Shown here: positions 1 through 10,172 of the stretch, one piece after another
Position numbering within the stretch: the first letter of the stretch is position 1
Layout of the letters: each line of letters begins with the position of its first letter
Origin: Chara braunii
Lineage: Eukaryota > Streptophyta > Charophyceae > Charales > Characeae
Direction of reading: 5' to 3'
Length of the DNA stretch: 23,649 bases
Assembly (NCBI GenBank): GCA_003427395.1
Contig: BFEA01000498.1
Coordinates: 1,151,282 to 1,174,930, forward strand
Notes under the pieces: model-generated
Seen by the model: the letters and a program-made list of their open reading frames with translations, nothing else
Database searches by the model: none
What the model was told of the DNA's origin: nothing
Translations under genes and position numbers: made by a program

Positions 1-305
1 GTCTTGACAGTGAGCATGTCGAAAGATCTGTGATCTCAACATAAGTGATATAGGGCTATAAGTCTTAACTATCGGTTTTTCTAAATATCTGTGATTTCAC
101 CATCAGTGATCTAGGGCTCTAAGTCTTGATAGTGAGCATGCCTAAAGATCTGTGATCTTAACATTAGTGATATAGGGCTATAAGTCTAAACTGTCAGTTT
201 TTCTAAATATGTGTGATTTCACCGGCAGTGATGCAGGGCTCTAAGNCTTGAGAGTGAGCGTGCCNTAAAATCAGTGATCTCAACATCAAGGATATAGGGC
301 TATAA
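1..305. repeat. 61-bp tandem repeat with alternating A/B units
   Basis: Five consecutive 61-bp units start at 1, 62, 123, 184 and 245. Each carries the blocks tctgtgat and agtgat and ends in agggct(a/c)taa. Units 1, 3 and 5 (type A, with gtgagc and atatagggctataa) resemble one another more than they resemble units 2 and 4 (type B, with gtttttctaaat and agggctctaa). The higher-order period is therefore 122 bp. The array is cut by the window edge and decays after 305. It resembles a satellite or subterminal repeat; no coding potential is seen. Confidence 0.85.
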
Positions 306-1080
306 GTCCTGACATTAAGAGTTGGTAAGAATCTTCGATTCTACAATCCACAGGCTANGACTAAAGTAAGTTTGCCTAGAGATCTGTCATTTGAACACCA
401 AATGATTTTCGACTCTCTGCATTGAGCATTTTTGTTACAAATCCCTGGAGAGGAACCAAGAAGTGTACAAACGTTTGGATAACGGAAGAAAAACTTGCAG
501 GCCTATAAGGGAGTTTCACTTCAAATTAAAAATTGAAGACTCGACGAAGAGATTCAGAGCCAACTTATTAACATTGTTGAAAAATGCCTAAGTAGGGAAA
601 GGAATGTGTTGGTGTACTGTTCAAGCATGTGTTTTTAAGTATTTCCACCAAGTAAAAGGAAGCGAACATCGTAAGGGGAAAAAAATGTGCAAATTTTGTC
701 AGAATTTGGTTATCAGAATTACATGTGCATTTGCATGCTCGAAATTTGGTTTAAAAGAGCANCTTCGCGGTCGCCTCATAACGAAGTTCTCGTGATCGTT
801 TTTTTTCCTATCGTTTTTTCATCGTTTTCCATCATGTGGTCTGACAGTGTTCTAATTGCGTTTGGAATACACATTTTTTTAACTCTATATAAATTTCATG
901 CAAACCAACATTTATTTTTCTCTGGTTTTCACGAATCCTATGTTTTAGATCGACATCNGGCGCTGAGGACTTCGTACTCTACGACAAAGTCTCGATATTC
1001 ATTCTACATCAGCGGAGAAACGCAAGGAATCACGTCAGTTGCGATTCTCGCAAGTGCATAAGCAAAAAATACAGGGGATT
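306..1080. other. AT-rich non-coding stretch, no feature recognised
   Basis: A degenerate trace of the left-hand 61-bp repeat persists to about 400. The rest has short, compositionally biased open frames on both strands with no recognisable domain. No RNA gene, promoter element or clear repeat was seen. Confidence 0.4.
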
Positions 1081-1198
1081 TATGTGCACGAAAAGGTTCG
1101 ATAATTGGTAATTGGTTCGCACATCGCAAGAGAGCGCAAGTTTTCTAANCGCCGTCTAATGTCGATATTTTTTCTACACGTCATTCATGTGGGTCGAT

Positions 1199-1406
1199 AA
1201 GTGAGAGTAGAATCACACTTCGCAAATCAGCGCAAGTCCTGCAACCGCCGCCGACGATTGGAAAATAAGTGAGAGTAGATTCATACTTCGCAATTGAGCG
1301 CAAGTCCTGCAATCGCCGCTTAACTTCGACTCATCTCCAACACGTCGTTCATGTGGAACGGTCAGACTACTCTCTTATTGGGTGGAACGGTCAGACTACT
1401 CTCTTA
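1199..1406. repeat. Imperfect 69-bp and 29-bp direct repeats
   Basis: The segment agtgagagtagaatcacac... at 1199 recurs at 1268 with its downstream agcgcaagtcctgcaa, giving a 69-bp period. A second short repeat, gtggaacggtcagactac plus seven more bases, occurs at 1353 and 1382 (29-bp period). The gtagattcatacttcgc part resembles half of the palindromic motif described elsewhere in this window. The cluster lies just beyond the 3' end of the leftmost minus-strand gene. Confidence 0.6.
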
Positions 1407-1508
1407 ATCAGCGCAANTCCTGCAACGATGGCGTCGATGAACGGCGAGGTCGTCCTATGAGTACAGCAGCAAAGTGTGAACTAACTCGGGGTTGTCTCAC
1501 ATAGCAGG

Positions 1509-2402
1509 TCATGGCGACTGGTCTCCATCCTCACAGTAAGGACAGTCATAGATCTGTCTCCGCCGACCCCCTACGAATTCCAATGTTTGGACACCCGAAC
1601 GGTGATGCGAAACTTTTCGTAGAGTGTAGTCATTGAAGTTGTCCTTGTGTTCCAACGTGAATAATATGTCGTCACACAATCCGAAAAGGAAGTGAAGTTG
1701 GGCATGCACCAAACACTCAACCCTTTGATTCAACTCTTTTGCGAGCAAAGGATCTATTCCGAATCGTTCATGGAAGCGCTTTAGAGCACCAACGGACGAG
1801 GCCTCGCAAAAGTCTTCCCTCACAAGGAAGAAAACTCTCATTTGCTTACCACAAAGCTTGGCCGCCGTGAAAAGAGTCAGCACAGGGGTGCCACGGTTGA
1901 ACAGACGAACTCGGCCATGATAGTCTATGATCACAGGAAAACGCAACTGCGGCTTCTCGATGCAGTACCATGCGCAGAGTTTAGCATGCTGCTCGTCCAT
2001 ACAACCTCACTCTTGTTCGAAGCGCAGCGACTCCCAGTCATCTACCATATCCTCGACGTCCATCTTCTCCTCCTGACTGGATGGAACTTCCGAAAGTTGG
2101 ACTTTTTCTACACTCCAGTAGAAGTACCACATATTTGATCCTCTATCACGAACTATTGTAGTTTGTCCATCAGCAATACGTGTTTCGGGTGCAACGTAAC
2201 CGTCGAGGACGACCCCAGCTTCGATATGCAGATAATCGCTGTCAAGACTGCGTGTTTGTTGTGCCCAAATGCGTTTGTTCATGATGATAAGATCCATGTC
2301 CACATTCTCGATAAAAAATGAATACTCGCTCGCATACGACGAGGTTTCGTATAACGTTGTCTCATATACAATGTCGCACGATGGTGTGTCGTCGTCATGC
2401 AT
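1509..2402 (-). pseudogene. Unrecognised protein gene with one internal stop
   Basis: Read leftwards from an ATG at 2402-2400, one frame stays open to a stop at 1509 except for a single TGA at 2009-2007, so the intact product would be about 297 residues. I do not recognise the family. The first half is acidic and rich in Tyr, Ser and Asp. The second half looks globular and ends in a Cys-Pro-x-Cys pair (YDCPYCEDGD) near the C-terminus that could bind metal. It lies 97 bp after the stop of the transposase-type gene, on the same strand, with two palindromic motif copies in the gap. That context suggests an accessory protein of the same element. An upstream in-frame methionine at 2495 was rejected because the reading there runs through the motif copies. 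The frame continuing beyond the TGA with similar composition supports one broken gene over two small ones. Function unknown. Confidence 0.45.
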
Positions 2403-2418
2403 CTTGAAGGACAAGAAA

Positions 2419-2497
2419 CCGGAATTAGTTCGCAGTTCACGTCTTGTCATTATCTTAGCGGAGTTCGTAGCTACCAAATCCGAATCAGTTCGCATTT
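2419..2497. promoter_or_regulatory. Two palindromic motif copies between minus-strand genes
   Basis: ccggaattagttcgcagtt (2419-2437) and tccgaatcagttcgcattt (2479-2497) are two variants of the nCGAnT-N-AnTTCGCA motif. They occupy the short gap between the stop of the transposase-type gene (2500) and the start of the next gene (2402). Their position favours a role in transcription or protein binding. No experimental function is implied. Confidence 0.5.
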
Positions 2498-2499
2498 AT

Positions 2500-5400
2500 C
2501 TAAACGGGCATGTCGGACGAACCGGAAAGGCATCCGTCCCCCAAGGCCACAAACGCTTTCTCGCAAATGGATATCGGTATTGCAAGGCCTGTCACGAATT
2601 TGCTCTCATCCGTCCCTTTGCGAAAAGGTCTTCTCCAAGAATAAGTCACGATCTCAGCGTGTTGCCATTGTTCCTCGCTCGAAGTGGAAAGTTTTCACCT
2701 CTTCGTCCAAGCCCCGGAGTACCTTTCTCGAAGATCGGACGAGTGACCTGTAGGCACCACTACTGTATACGTAAACAACCGACATGAGGTGAGGAACGGT
2801 CGTCCACAACCTCAGACTGTGCTCTGCCAACCCAGAACGGGACACCTTGAGACNGTTCCTCATCAGGCGGCCTAACAATCAGAAAATCACCTTTGTTTAT
2901 ATGGCGCCAAGGGTCGAAGTCCANTTTTGGACGGCCCGCCCTCGGTCCTACANATATAAGCGAAGCATCTGGCGAAGGAGGGTCGGCTTCTTGAACTTCC
3001 TCAACAGTTTCGACTGATTGTGGCCAGANGGTGTGAGGGTAGATCTCCGGCTCGTCCNCCCCAAGNACATCCTCTTNCTCACCCTCTTCCGTCTCCTTCT
3101 TCTTTTGCTTTTCGATCATATCGTCCGCCTCGACGAAGNTGGNTTTCNAGTAAGACAAAGCATCCTCCCACTTATCGANCTNCTCCTTCCTATATGTCTG
3201 CCACATGTGTCTATGCTGTTNGAGGACGTCCAGAAATTTTTGGACACTGTCANGAGCCATCCGAAAATCGTCTTTAACGACACGGGGAATAACACATGGC
3301 TGTGGANGNGGGGTAGGACCTGCATACTGCCCATCGACAACCGGGAACCAGTGAACTNGTCTGCCTTCCGGCATCCATTCCGCATCGGTACAGTACTTCT
3401 TATANACCATGANGGGANTGCCGTCACACATNAAGAATTTGAAGAGATGCGGTTTCGACANGCCGACNATGCTTTTGTCGACGTATCNATCCACTACCNG
3501 GNGCCAATCGGNAATGTGATCGTACTCAATGCACTTCGGNGGTATCTTGTGCGNCGACTCGATAAGCGAGAACAACTGCTTCATGGTGTAAGCATCGTTG
3601 TCATTCAGTTTTTTCGAGAAAACACTAAAAGTCGCGTCTATGTCGGTATGCGTGTGGCCAANGAGCATGAACCCCACTTCGACATCTTCGAAAATCCCGA
3701 ATTTCACCAGAAGAGAGGCCAAACACATAAGGTATTGGTTTTTGTTTTCCCTCCAGCAATTGTCCGCCTGGATTCGGAGGTGGCGTGGCCATTTCTGGCC
3801 TGACGCCTGCAACTCACATAGAATCCGCATAACGCACATCATGGTGCCATCGGAACCGTGCGCATAGAAAGGCAAATACGTGTAAACATAAATGGACGGT
3901 TTCCTGCCGTGAGCTACGACCTCGGTCAGGTTCGTTTTTATCATCATGTCGTGTCGATGATCCTTGGAGTAATTATACATGCCGATGTGAGGAATGGTTG
4001 TCTTTTTCTGATCCATTCCATCCACTGTAAGGCAGAGGTATTCCGCGGGGTTCAAAATGAAACGAAGTTTCCACTCAGCGTAATCCGCACAGTGAACGAC
4101 CTGATCTAGTTGGTGTTTGCGGTGATCGAAATCCCTATGGTCATGAAGGAGAAAGGCGTTATCTCTGGCCTGTCTAAGGCGGACGTACTCGCCACACTTT
4201 ATGAACGAGTTGGACTTGGCAAGGTCGGCATGCCAGAAGTACTTCCTCCATATGGAGTAGAAGACTTGCCCCGAAACGACGGTCTAACCCGCCGCTTCCA
4301 AGTCTGCCTTGATGGACTCGTATACAAGGAGCTTCGTGAAATAAGTAGGGAGCCTAACTTTAGGTCTCTGTGAATTCCATTTCACAACCATTTCGTTAGG
4401 CATAGGATCTCCATGTTCTTCCACGAACCTCGTCACACGAGCCAGCATGCTCACATACTCCGGTCTCGGGTTCAACAATCCCCAACGACCATGCCGTCCA
4501 TGGACTACCCCGTCGGACTTGCACTTGCTATAACGACGAAATGTGTTTCGACATATCCCTATTATTTTGCACCAACCGGCGATGCACACACGGCGTTTGC
4601 ACTGCACTGGTTGGACTGTTTCCAGACCGCCGTCGAGGATAGAGAAACTGTCGAGGGTTTGCATCCACCACTCGATCCTCCTTTCGAGGGGCATTTCGTA
4701 ATATGCTTCGCGCACCGTTTTGATATCGTTAATGGTCAAGACCCGAAGACACTTGTTCTTACAACATTTGTGCGTCGGGACGAGCGCAATGTTAGTTTCA
4801 TTCAATCAACTTTTGACCCTCTTCGAATGCTCTGACCTTCTAACCGGCCTATTTTTCCGATTATATCTTCTTCTTTCTCCACGTAAGGGATGAGACAAAA
4901 CTTGAAGGACTGCTCCGGGAGTTCCAGGTTGGCTTTTGGTCGGGGACCTATGCGCTGCACCTAGGAATTTTGATCTGTCCGTGGGAGCGGTTCTCGACAA
5001 ATCAAATTGGGAGGATTCCGATGAACTGTAGAAATCTGTGTCTACAAAATCGGTCTGCCAATTTTCCATTGCACCCGTGGCTGTCATCGACGGAGAGCCA
5101 ACTTTTTCGGCTTCACATGCAATTCTCTTACCTATCTTCGCACTTCCACATGCACGTTCCGTTGCGTGGTCCCTATCATACCCGTTTCTACCAAAAGCAC
5201 CGCACTGTTCCCAATCAGATCCGTTTTTATCGGGCGTACCGCAGAAGTCTGTGTCCACCAACGACCGACTGTAGTCAAATGCTAGGGCTTGGGTTACTTC
5301 AATGCTTTCAGACAGTCTACCCGCTATCCGTACGAGATCTGAACCAGTCGTTTCGGACACACCACAGAGATCTGTGTCCACGAACATCCACCCACCGGAA

Positions 5401-5687
5401 AACATCTCGACATTCCGAACACCCTCACTACCGGGGATTAGCGCTGTAGATACGCGCTGACCGTCGGGAACGTCGGCAAAGCGAACAAAACGACGCCGGG
5501 CGGACGTCGTAGACGAACCTGAATGATTCGTCAGGGTCAACCTCGAGAACTCCCTTTTTAAACCGCAATGCCAATCAGAGGGAGCTTTCGGGCTGCTGTC
5601 ACAAGAACTACGTTCTCGAACATCGTCTGCTCCGTGTTGTCGTGACGGTGGCGGTGGCGTGACACAGTGGACGGATTGGACAGCCAT
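2500..5687 (-). pseudogene. Decayed DUF7869-like transposase-type protein
   Basis: Read leftwards from the ATG at 5687-5685 (context ttcaaATGGCTG, good for plants), one frame runs to about 2785 with stops only at 4808-4806 (TGA) and 4286-4284 (TAG). The coding then shifts by one base near 2775-2790 and continues, with another TGA at 2697-2695, to a TAG at 2502-2500. The intact protein would be about 1,060 residues. Residues 1-293 are polar with three VDTD-(L/F)-(C/Y) repeats at about 103, 144 and 215. A Cys cluster (HKCCKNKC) follows at 306-313, then a C-rich, HGRHG-containing helical region. The core has VDGMDQ (555-560), QADNCWRENKN (640-650) and GHTHTDID (677-684). These are the characteristic blocks of DUF7869-type proteins, whose spaced Asp residues (about 556, 642, 682) suggest an RNase H-like DDE fold. 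The family call comes from motif memory; the catalytic role is inference. Ns between about 2850 and 3660 obscure many residues. It is divergently oriented to gene A. Confidence 0.75.
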
Positions 5688-5920
5688 TTGAAGAGACGAT
5701 TCACACGGAAACTGTACAACAAAAAAATCACGTCAACGTATGACGAGGTCAGGGAAATAAACAAGAGGGAGCGAACTCGCATTTCTAATATGTATCACAA
5801 AACAGTGGAACAACAACATTTGAATCCATATCGTTTTGTCGGACCTTGATGTGAGGCTCAAGTGGTATCTCAAGTCCGACTCCTCTCCCACTCGCTCAGT
5901 GTGCAAGTGGTTTGGATATG

Positions 5921-6523
5921 TCCGAGTAAACTCGCACTTTTCCGGGCGAGAGTACAAATGCGAGTTGATTCGGACCCATTCAAGTACAGTAAGAAATTAA
6001 GTTCATGGTCGGAACAAGGGGGAACACAAGTGCGAGTCAATTCGGTATTATCCACTAAACAACAAGAAATTTAAAGTGCCAAAAAATTCGCACTTCAGAG
6101 GAACATTTCAATTACGCCGTGCAATAAGAAATTGCCTTCGTGGTTGGTCCAGTGGCGAGTTAACTCGCAAATACAAAAGGACTTCATTCTTTTGGGCGGA
6201 GAAGAGACGCAACTTATCGACTAAAGAGGAACAAATGTACGGGGATGGTTGGTTGAAGAGCGAATAAATTCGCACTTGCAAACGAGCATTTCCATTATGA
6301 AACTGGGGCCTTTGGACTTAAGAGTCACAAATTTAGGGGGATGGTTGGTTGAAGAGCGAATAAATTTGCACTTGCAAACGAGCATTTCCACTATGAAACT
6401 GAGACTTATGGACTAAAGAGTAAGAAATTTAAGGGGATGGTTGGTTGAAGAGCGAATAAATTCGCACTTGCAAACAGGCATTGTCATTACGAAACTGGGG
6501 GTACAAGTGCGAGTTAATTCTGA
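5921..6523. promoter_or_regulatory. Cluster of palindromic TGCGA/TCGCA motifs beside the transposase-type gene
   Basis: At least nine variants lie at 5921-5940, 5956-5974, 6028-6046, 6075-6095, 6154-6168, 6258-6277, 6354-6373, 6450-6469 and 6505-6523. The copy at 6155-6168, gcgagttaactcgc, is a perfect 14-bp palindrome. Most others have inverted arms such as AAGTGCGA and TCGCACTT around about six bases. A related gcgaactcgc lies nearer the gene at 5767-5786. The cluster starts about 230 bp upstream of the divergent ATG at 5687, as expected for a promoter- or transposase-binding region. Confidence 0.6.
6241..6520. repeat. 96-bp tandem repeat carrying the palindromic motif
   Basis: Units start with ggggatggttggttgaagag at 6241, 6337 and 6433, an exact 96-bp spacing. 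The first two are close copies and the third diverges after about 6500. Each holds one gcgaataaattcgcactt motif. A more degenerate unit can be traced upstream from about 6150, so the motif cluster seems to have grown by tandem duplication. Confidence 0.85.
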
Positions 6524-6559
6524 CCTATAGACGAATCAGAGACTATTTTTTAAGATGGA

Positions 6560-7960
6560 GAAAGATTGCGAAGCGATGGGCAGACGGCGCATCGATGCAA
6601 ATACATGGAGACAGATGGCGCACCAGTTGAGAGAGATGGCGCACCAAGAGAGATGGATGGAGTCACAATCTTCCCCTGAATACAACGTCCGGTCATTACA
6701 GCTGAATTCGGGTCATCTTTCAGTCTAAAGAAAACTATAATGAAAGTGCGTTGTATATTCCGGGGAAGAAGGTAGATGGCGCAGGAAGGGAAAGAGATCG
6801 AGAAGTGATTGGGAGATGTGCCGCAGCGAGACACAGAGATTGCGCACCGATGGAGAAACATGGCGCAGCAATGGAGATAGCAGGCGCAACGATGGTTAGT
6901 GATAGGACAACAATGGAGAAAGATGGCGCACCGAAGCAGATAGATGACGATAGAGATAGATTAGGAAAGATAACGCAACGATGGAGATAGATGACGAAGG
7001 AGATAGATTACGAAAGATAGCGCACCGAAGGAGATAGATAACGAAGGAGATAGATTAGGAAAGATAACGCAGCGATGGGGATAGATGACGAAAGGTCGGT
7101 AAAGATTGCGAAATGGTAGAGAGAGATAGAGAGAGGACTCGCAACAATGGTTAGCGATGCCGTAGCGATGGAGAGAAAAGGCATAGCGATGGCCAAGATT
7201 TGTTATTTCACAACATTAGTTCCATCGAGTTAAACCTTCGTTAAGCATACCTGTCACTTGCTTCGTGCAATTCCAAAGTGATGGGCGGCTGCACGGATGA
7301 CGGCCTGAAACAACAATACAATGGTGATGGCGGGATCGGGCAGGAGTAATGGAGAGCCTCACGGGCAAGGATGGAGGTTGCCCGGTGGTCGAGAGAGATC
7401 GCGCAGTGATGGAGTGAGGTGGAGAGTGATCACTCAACGATGGAGGGAGATCGTGCAGCGATGGAGCGAGAAATCGCGCAGCGCTGCAGCGGGATATCAC
7501 TCGCCAGGGCTTCGATAGCGATGGTTAGCGCTGCGGTGGAGAGCGATGGCACAGTGATGGAAAGCGTCACAATGCAGCGATAGCGATAGCGATGGCAGCG
7601 ATGGAACAGCGATAGCGATGGCGCACCGGTGGAGAGCGATGGCGCACTGGTGGAGAGCGATGGCGCAGCGATGGAACAGCGATAGCGATAGCAGCGATAA
7701 CGATGGCTCACCGATTGAGAGATGGTGCAACGATGGAACCTGCGTTGCGATGGCAGCGATGGTACCAGCGTTGCGATGGCAGCTATGGTACCAGCGTTGC
7801 GATGGCGCAGCGATGGTCAGCGCTGCGATGAGACCGATTGCGATTGTCAGCGCTGCGATGGTCAGGCGAGAGCGACGGCTGAGATGGGGGATACAGCTTT
7901 GCGTCGCAATGGCGATGAGCTAAGCGCGTCGATGACGATGGTGCATGGCGAGCGTTGGCG
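6560..7960. repeat. GATGG/GCGATGG minisatellite-like region
   Basis: About 1.4 kb is dominated by variants of gcgatggcgcagcgatgg and gatggcgcaccgatggaga, with phases of 9, 12 and 18 bp that drift along the block. It is purine-rich on the plus strand. Several open frames exist on both strands, but their translations are simple repeats (for example RWRAMA and SLSTGAPSLS), so I treat them as artefacts. A short non-repetitive patch lies at about 7200-7330. Confidence 0.7.
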
Positions 7961-8143
7961 ATGGCGATAACTAAGCGCATCTTGTCTGCCCCTTGTTTTC
8001 GGGAACTTTCACATCATTGCACGTCGGAGTTGACGGAGATTTTGGGGCCACTGGCATATAAGTAGCTCCGTTCATCTGCGCGGTTGAAAATTGTTGATCA
8101 ACTACTGACAATTTCTGGTACCCCTTACCATTTATAGGCTCTG

Positions 8144-8253
8144 GCGTTTTATGGGCGCAGGGGTGCGATACGCGAATCGATTCGGCCCCATCGTGATAGC
8201 GTTTTGTGGGCCCAGAGGTGCGATATGCGAATCGATTCGGCCCCACCTTGATC
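8144..8253. repeat. 55-bp direct repeat with a perfect 12-bp palindrome
   Basis: Two 55-bp units begin with gcgtttt at 8144 and 8199. Each contains the perfect palindrome cgaatcgattcg (8173-8184 and 8228-8239) followed by gcccca. The palindrome is a symmetrical form of the motif seen elsewhere in the window. The pair lies just upstream of a TATA-box candidate. Confidence 0.8.
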
Positions 8254-8279
8254 CCGACGCGAGGCCTGCTGCAGCAAAG

Positions 8280-8287
8280 TATAAAAG
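8280..8287 (+). promoter_or_regulatory. TATA-box candidate (tataaaag)
   Basis: tataaaag at 8280-8287, followed by gcg, matches the eukaryotic core TATA consensus. It sits about 40 bp downstream of the second 12-bp palindrome. No convincing protein gene follows within 1.9 kb, so the transcript, if any, would be non-coding or very long-leadered. A chance match cannot be excluded. Confidence 0.35.
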
Positions 8288-8289
8288 GC

Positions 8290-8904
8290 GTTGTAGCCCT
8301 CGAGTTATCCCTTTTGTTGGCGCTCCACAGATCAAGTCGCGCTATCGCTTCCGCGCGCGTTCTGTTATTTGGTCTTCAGCCCCCCCCACCTTCCGCCATA
8401 ACCTGCTCACTCTCCGCTCTTCGCTTCATCCGCGGTTGCCACATTGTGTTTGGTTCGCTCTTCGCTCTTCGCTCTTTGCTCTTCGCTCTTCCTAGCTCGA
8501 TATCCCTCCACCATAGCTTGTTCGGTGGTCGCACATCCATATCCGCCCGACGTAGGTTGCTCGCTCAACGCACGATGAAGGTAAAATTATATAACTTCAG
8601 TTGTCCTATCCTGTGTCCGACGTCCGAACACATTCTCAGATGCCCTGTCTGTACCTGCAGGATATAACGCCGCAGCCGCGTTCTGTTGAACCCCGAATCA
8701 ATTCCCCGTTTTGTTGTTTCGCGAGTGGACGTGTTCTGATGTCTTTTCTCCACCCTCCACCTCCGTCCGTCATAGCCGATGCGCGTTCCGCAGCTCGATT
8801 ACCTTTCGCCATAGCCACGATAACGTTCGTATAAAGCTGCTCGATCCGCTTCGCAACTTGTAGTCGTCGCTACGCATGGCGAACCCCGAATCAATACCTA
8901 GTTT
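8290..8904. other. Non-coding stretch with no clear feature
   Basis: This is moderately GC-rich and pyrimidine-biased sequence, with simple ttcgctctt-type repeats at about 8455-8490. It has two degenerate motif traces (cccgaatcaattcccc near 8693 and cccgaatcaatacc near 8885). Open frames on both strands lack recognisable domains. Confidence 0.4.
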
Positions 8905-9150
8905 CTACACTGAACACCGAATCAATTCCCGATTTTCGCTTACCTGTCCCTTGTGAGGTCGTCGACCTGATATCTACATATATATATATATATATATAGA
9001 TATAGATACATATATGTATATATAGAGATATATTGCTACACTGAACACCGAATCAATTTCCGATTTTCGCTCACCTGTCCCTTGTGAGGTCGCCGACCTG
9101 ATATATATATACATAGATATAGATACATATATAGAGAGAGAGATATATTG
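8905..9150. repeat. 131-bp tandem duplication ending in AT-rich microsatellites
   Basis: ctacactgaacaccgaatca begins copies at 8905 and 9036. Both contain gattttcgct, acctgtcccttgtgaggtcg and a near-palindromic gtcg(t/c)cgacctga. Each copy ends in a tata/gata microsatellite (about 8974-9035 and 9102-9150). Each copy also carries a ccgaatcaattncc variant of the palindromic motif. Confidence 0.85.
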
Positions 9151-9196
9151 CAAGTCAGTTCCCAGTTTGCGACGTACAGTGTTCGAGGAGTGACAA

Positions 9197-9790
9197 CTGC
9201 GAGGTAATTCGCAGTTTTCCCAAGGTTAGGAACATATTTCATTAAAGGCAGTTCTTTATTTCCACAAATGCGAGTTAGTTCGCACTTTCTGAGCAACACA
9301 GCTGGAAAGTTGATAACCCATCCTGTGCGGCTTTCAAGTCTCCAGTTCCACAATTCCGAGTTAGTTCGTACTTTCCCCTAGTGCTGCGGGTTGCCATTGT
9401 TGTCTTGTCTACAGAACTGCGAGTTAGTTCGCACTTATCGACACCCTTCGCAATTGTCGATAAACCAGGTCTTCAGTTCCACAATTCCGAGTCAGTTCGT
9501 ACTTTCCCCTTGTACTTCGTGTTGCAATTGTTGTCCAGTCAGCAGAGCTGCGAGTTAGTTCGCACTTATCGACACCCTTCACAGTTGTCGATAAACCACA
9601 TTTTACTTGTTTCGTGCGTCTTTCAGGTCTTTAGTTCCACAATTCCGAGTTAGTTTGCACTTTCCTCTAGTGTCGCGGGTTGCCATTGTTGTCTGGTCTA
9701 CAAAACTGAGAGTTAGTTCGCACTTGTCGACACCCTTCGCACTTGTCGATAAACCACATCTTACTCGTTTCGAGGGCATCTAGTCTGGTC
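9197..9790. repeat. 131-bp repeat array carrying paired palindromic motifs
   Basis: Units hold ctgcgagttagttcgcactt followed by tcgacacccttcgca and gtcgataaacca. They then hold a second, related motif ttccgagt(t/c)agttcgtacttt. Motif starts at 9417, 9548 and 9706 give periods of 131 and 158 bp, the longer one explained by an insertion near 9600-9626. Partial units lie at 9197, 9266 and 9353. The translations of open frames here merely reflect the repeat. Confidence 0.8.
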
Positions 9791-9975
9791 GCAATCTTTC
9801 CGAAGAGTTGTCGTCTTCCCTCCGAACTCACTCTGCCATCCACCCAATTGTTTTGTATTCGTTTGCATTTCAAACACCAATCTCATTCTTCGGTTTCCTT
9901 GAGCCCTTACTGCACGTCGGTTCCCCCTTGTCGATACCCATGTGGTACTTGCTATAGATGACTTCATTTTCGAAA

Positions 9976-10172
9976 CTCCGAGTAAGTTCGTACTTTCCTG
10001 AAGATAAATTACCTCTTCCTCGATTCTAAGACAGCGAGCTCGTTCGCACTCTGCCAGAGGACTGCTGTCTTTCCTATCGTTCACCCGATGGTTGTGACTT
10101 CGTGTGCATTTCGAACACCCTCTTACGTCCTTTTCGTCCTCCATTTCGTAAAGTCCGAGCTAGTTCGCACTT
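9976..10172. promoter_or_regulatory. Three palindromic motif copies upstream of gene A
   Basis: ctccgagtaagttcgtactt (9976), cagcgagctcgttcgcactc (10032) and gtccgagctagttcgcactt (10153-10172) form the gene-proximal end of the right motif cluster. The last ends 87 bp before the gene A start codon, mirroring the cluster beside the divergent minus-strand gene. Between them and the ATG, a short repeat of ggttgggcgt occurs twice (about 10192 and 10225). No clear TATA box was seen here. Confidence 0.5.

Noticed and set aside
6560-7960. Several overlapping open frames of 60-100 codons on both strands
   Set aside because: Their translations are direct products of the GATGG minisatellite and lack codon or domain signals.
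9197-9790. CRISPR-like array of palindromic repeats
   Set aside because: The intervals between motifs are themselves repeated rather than unique, motifs vary, and the context is eukaryotic.
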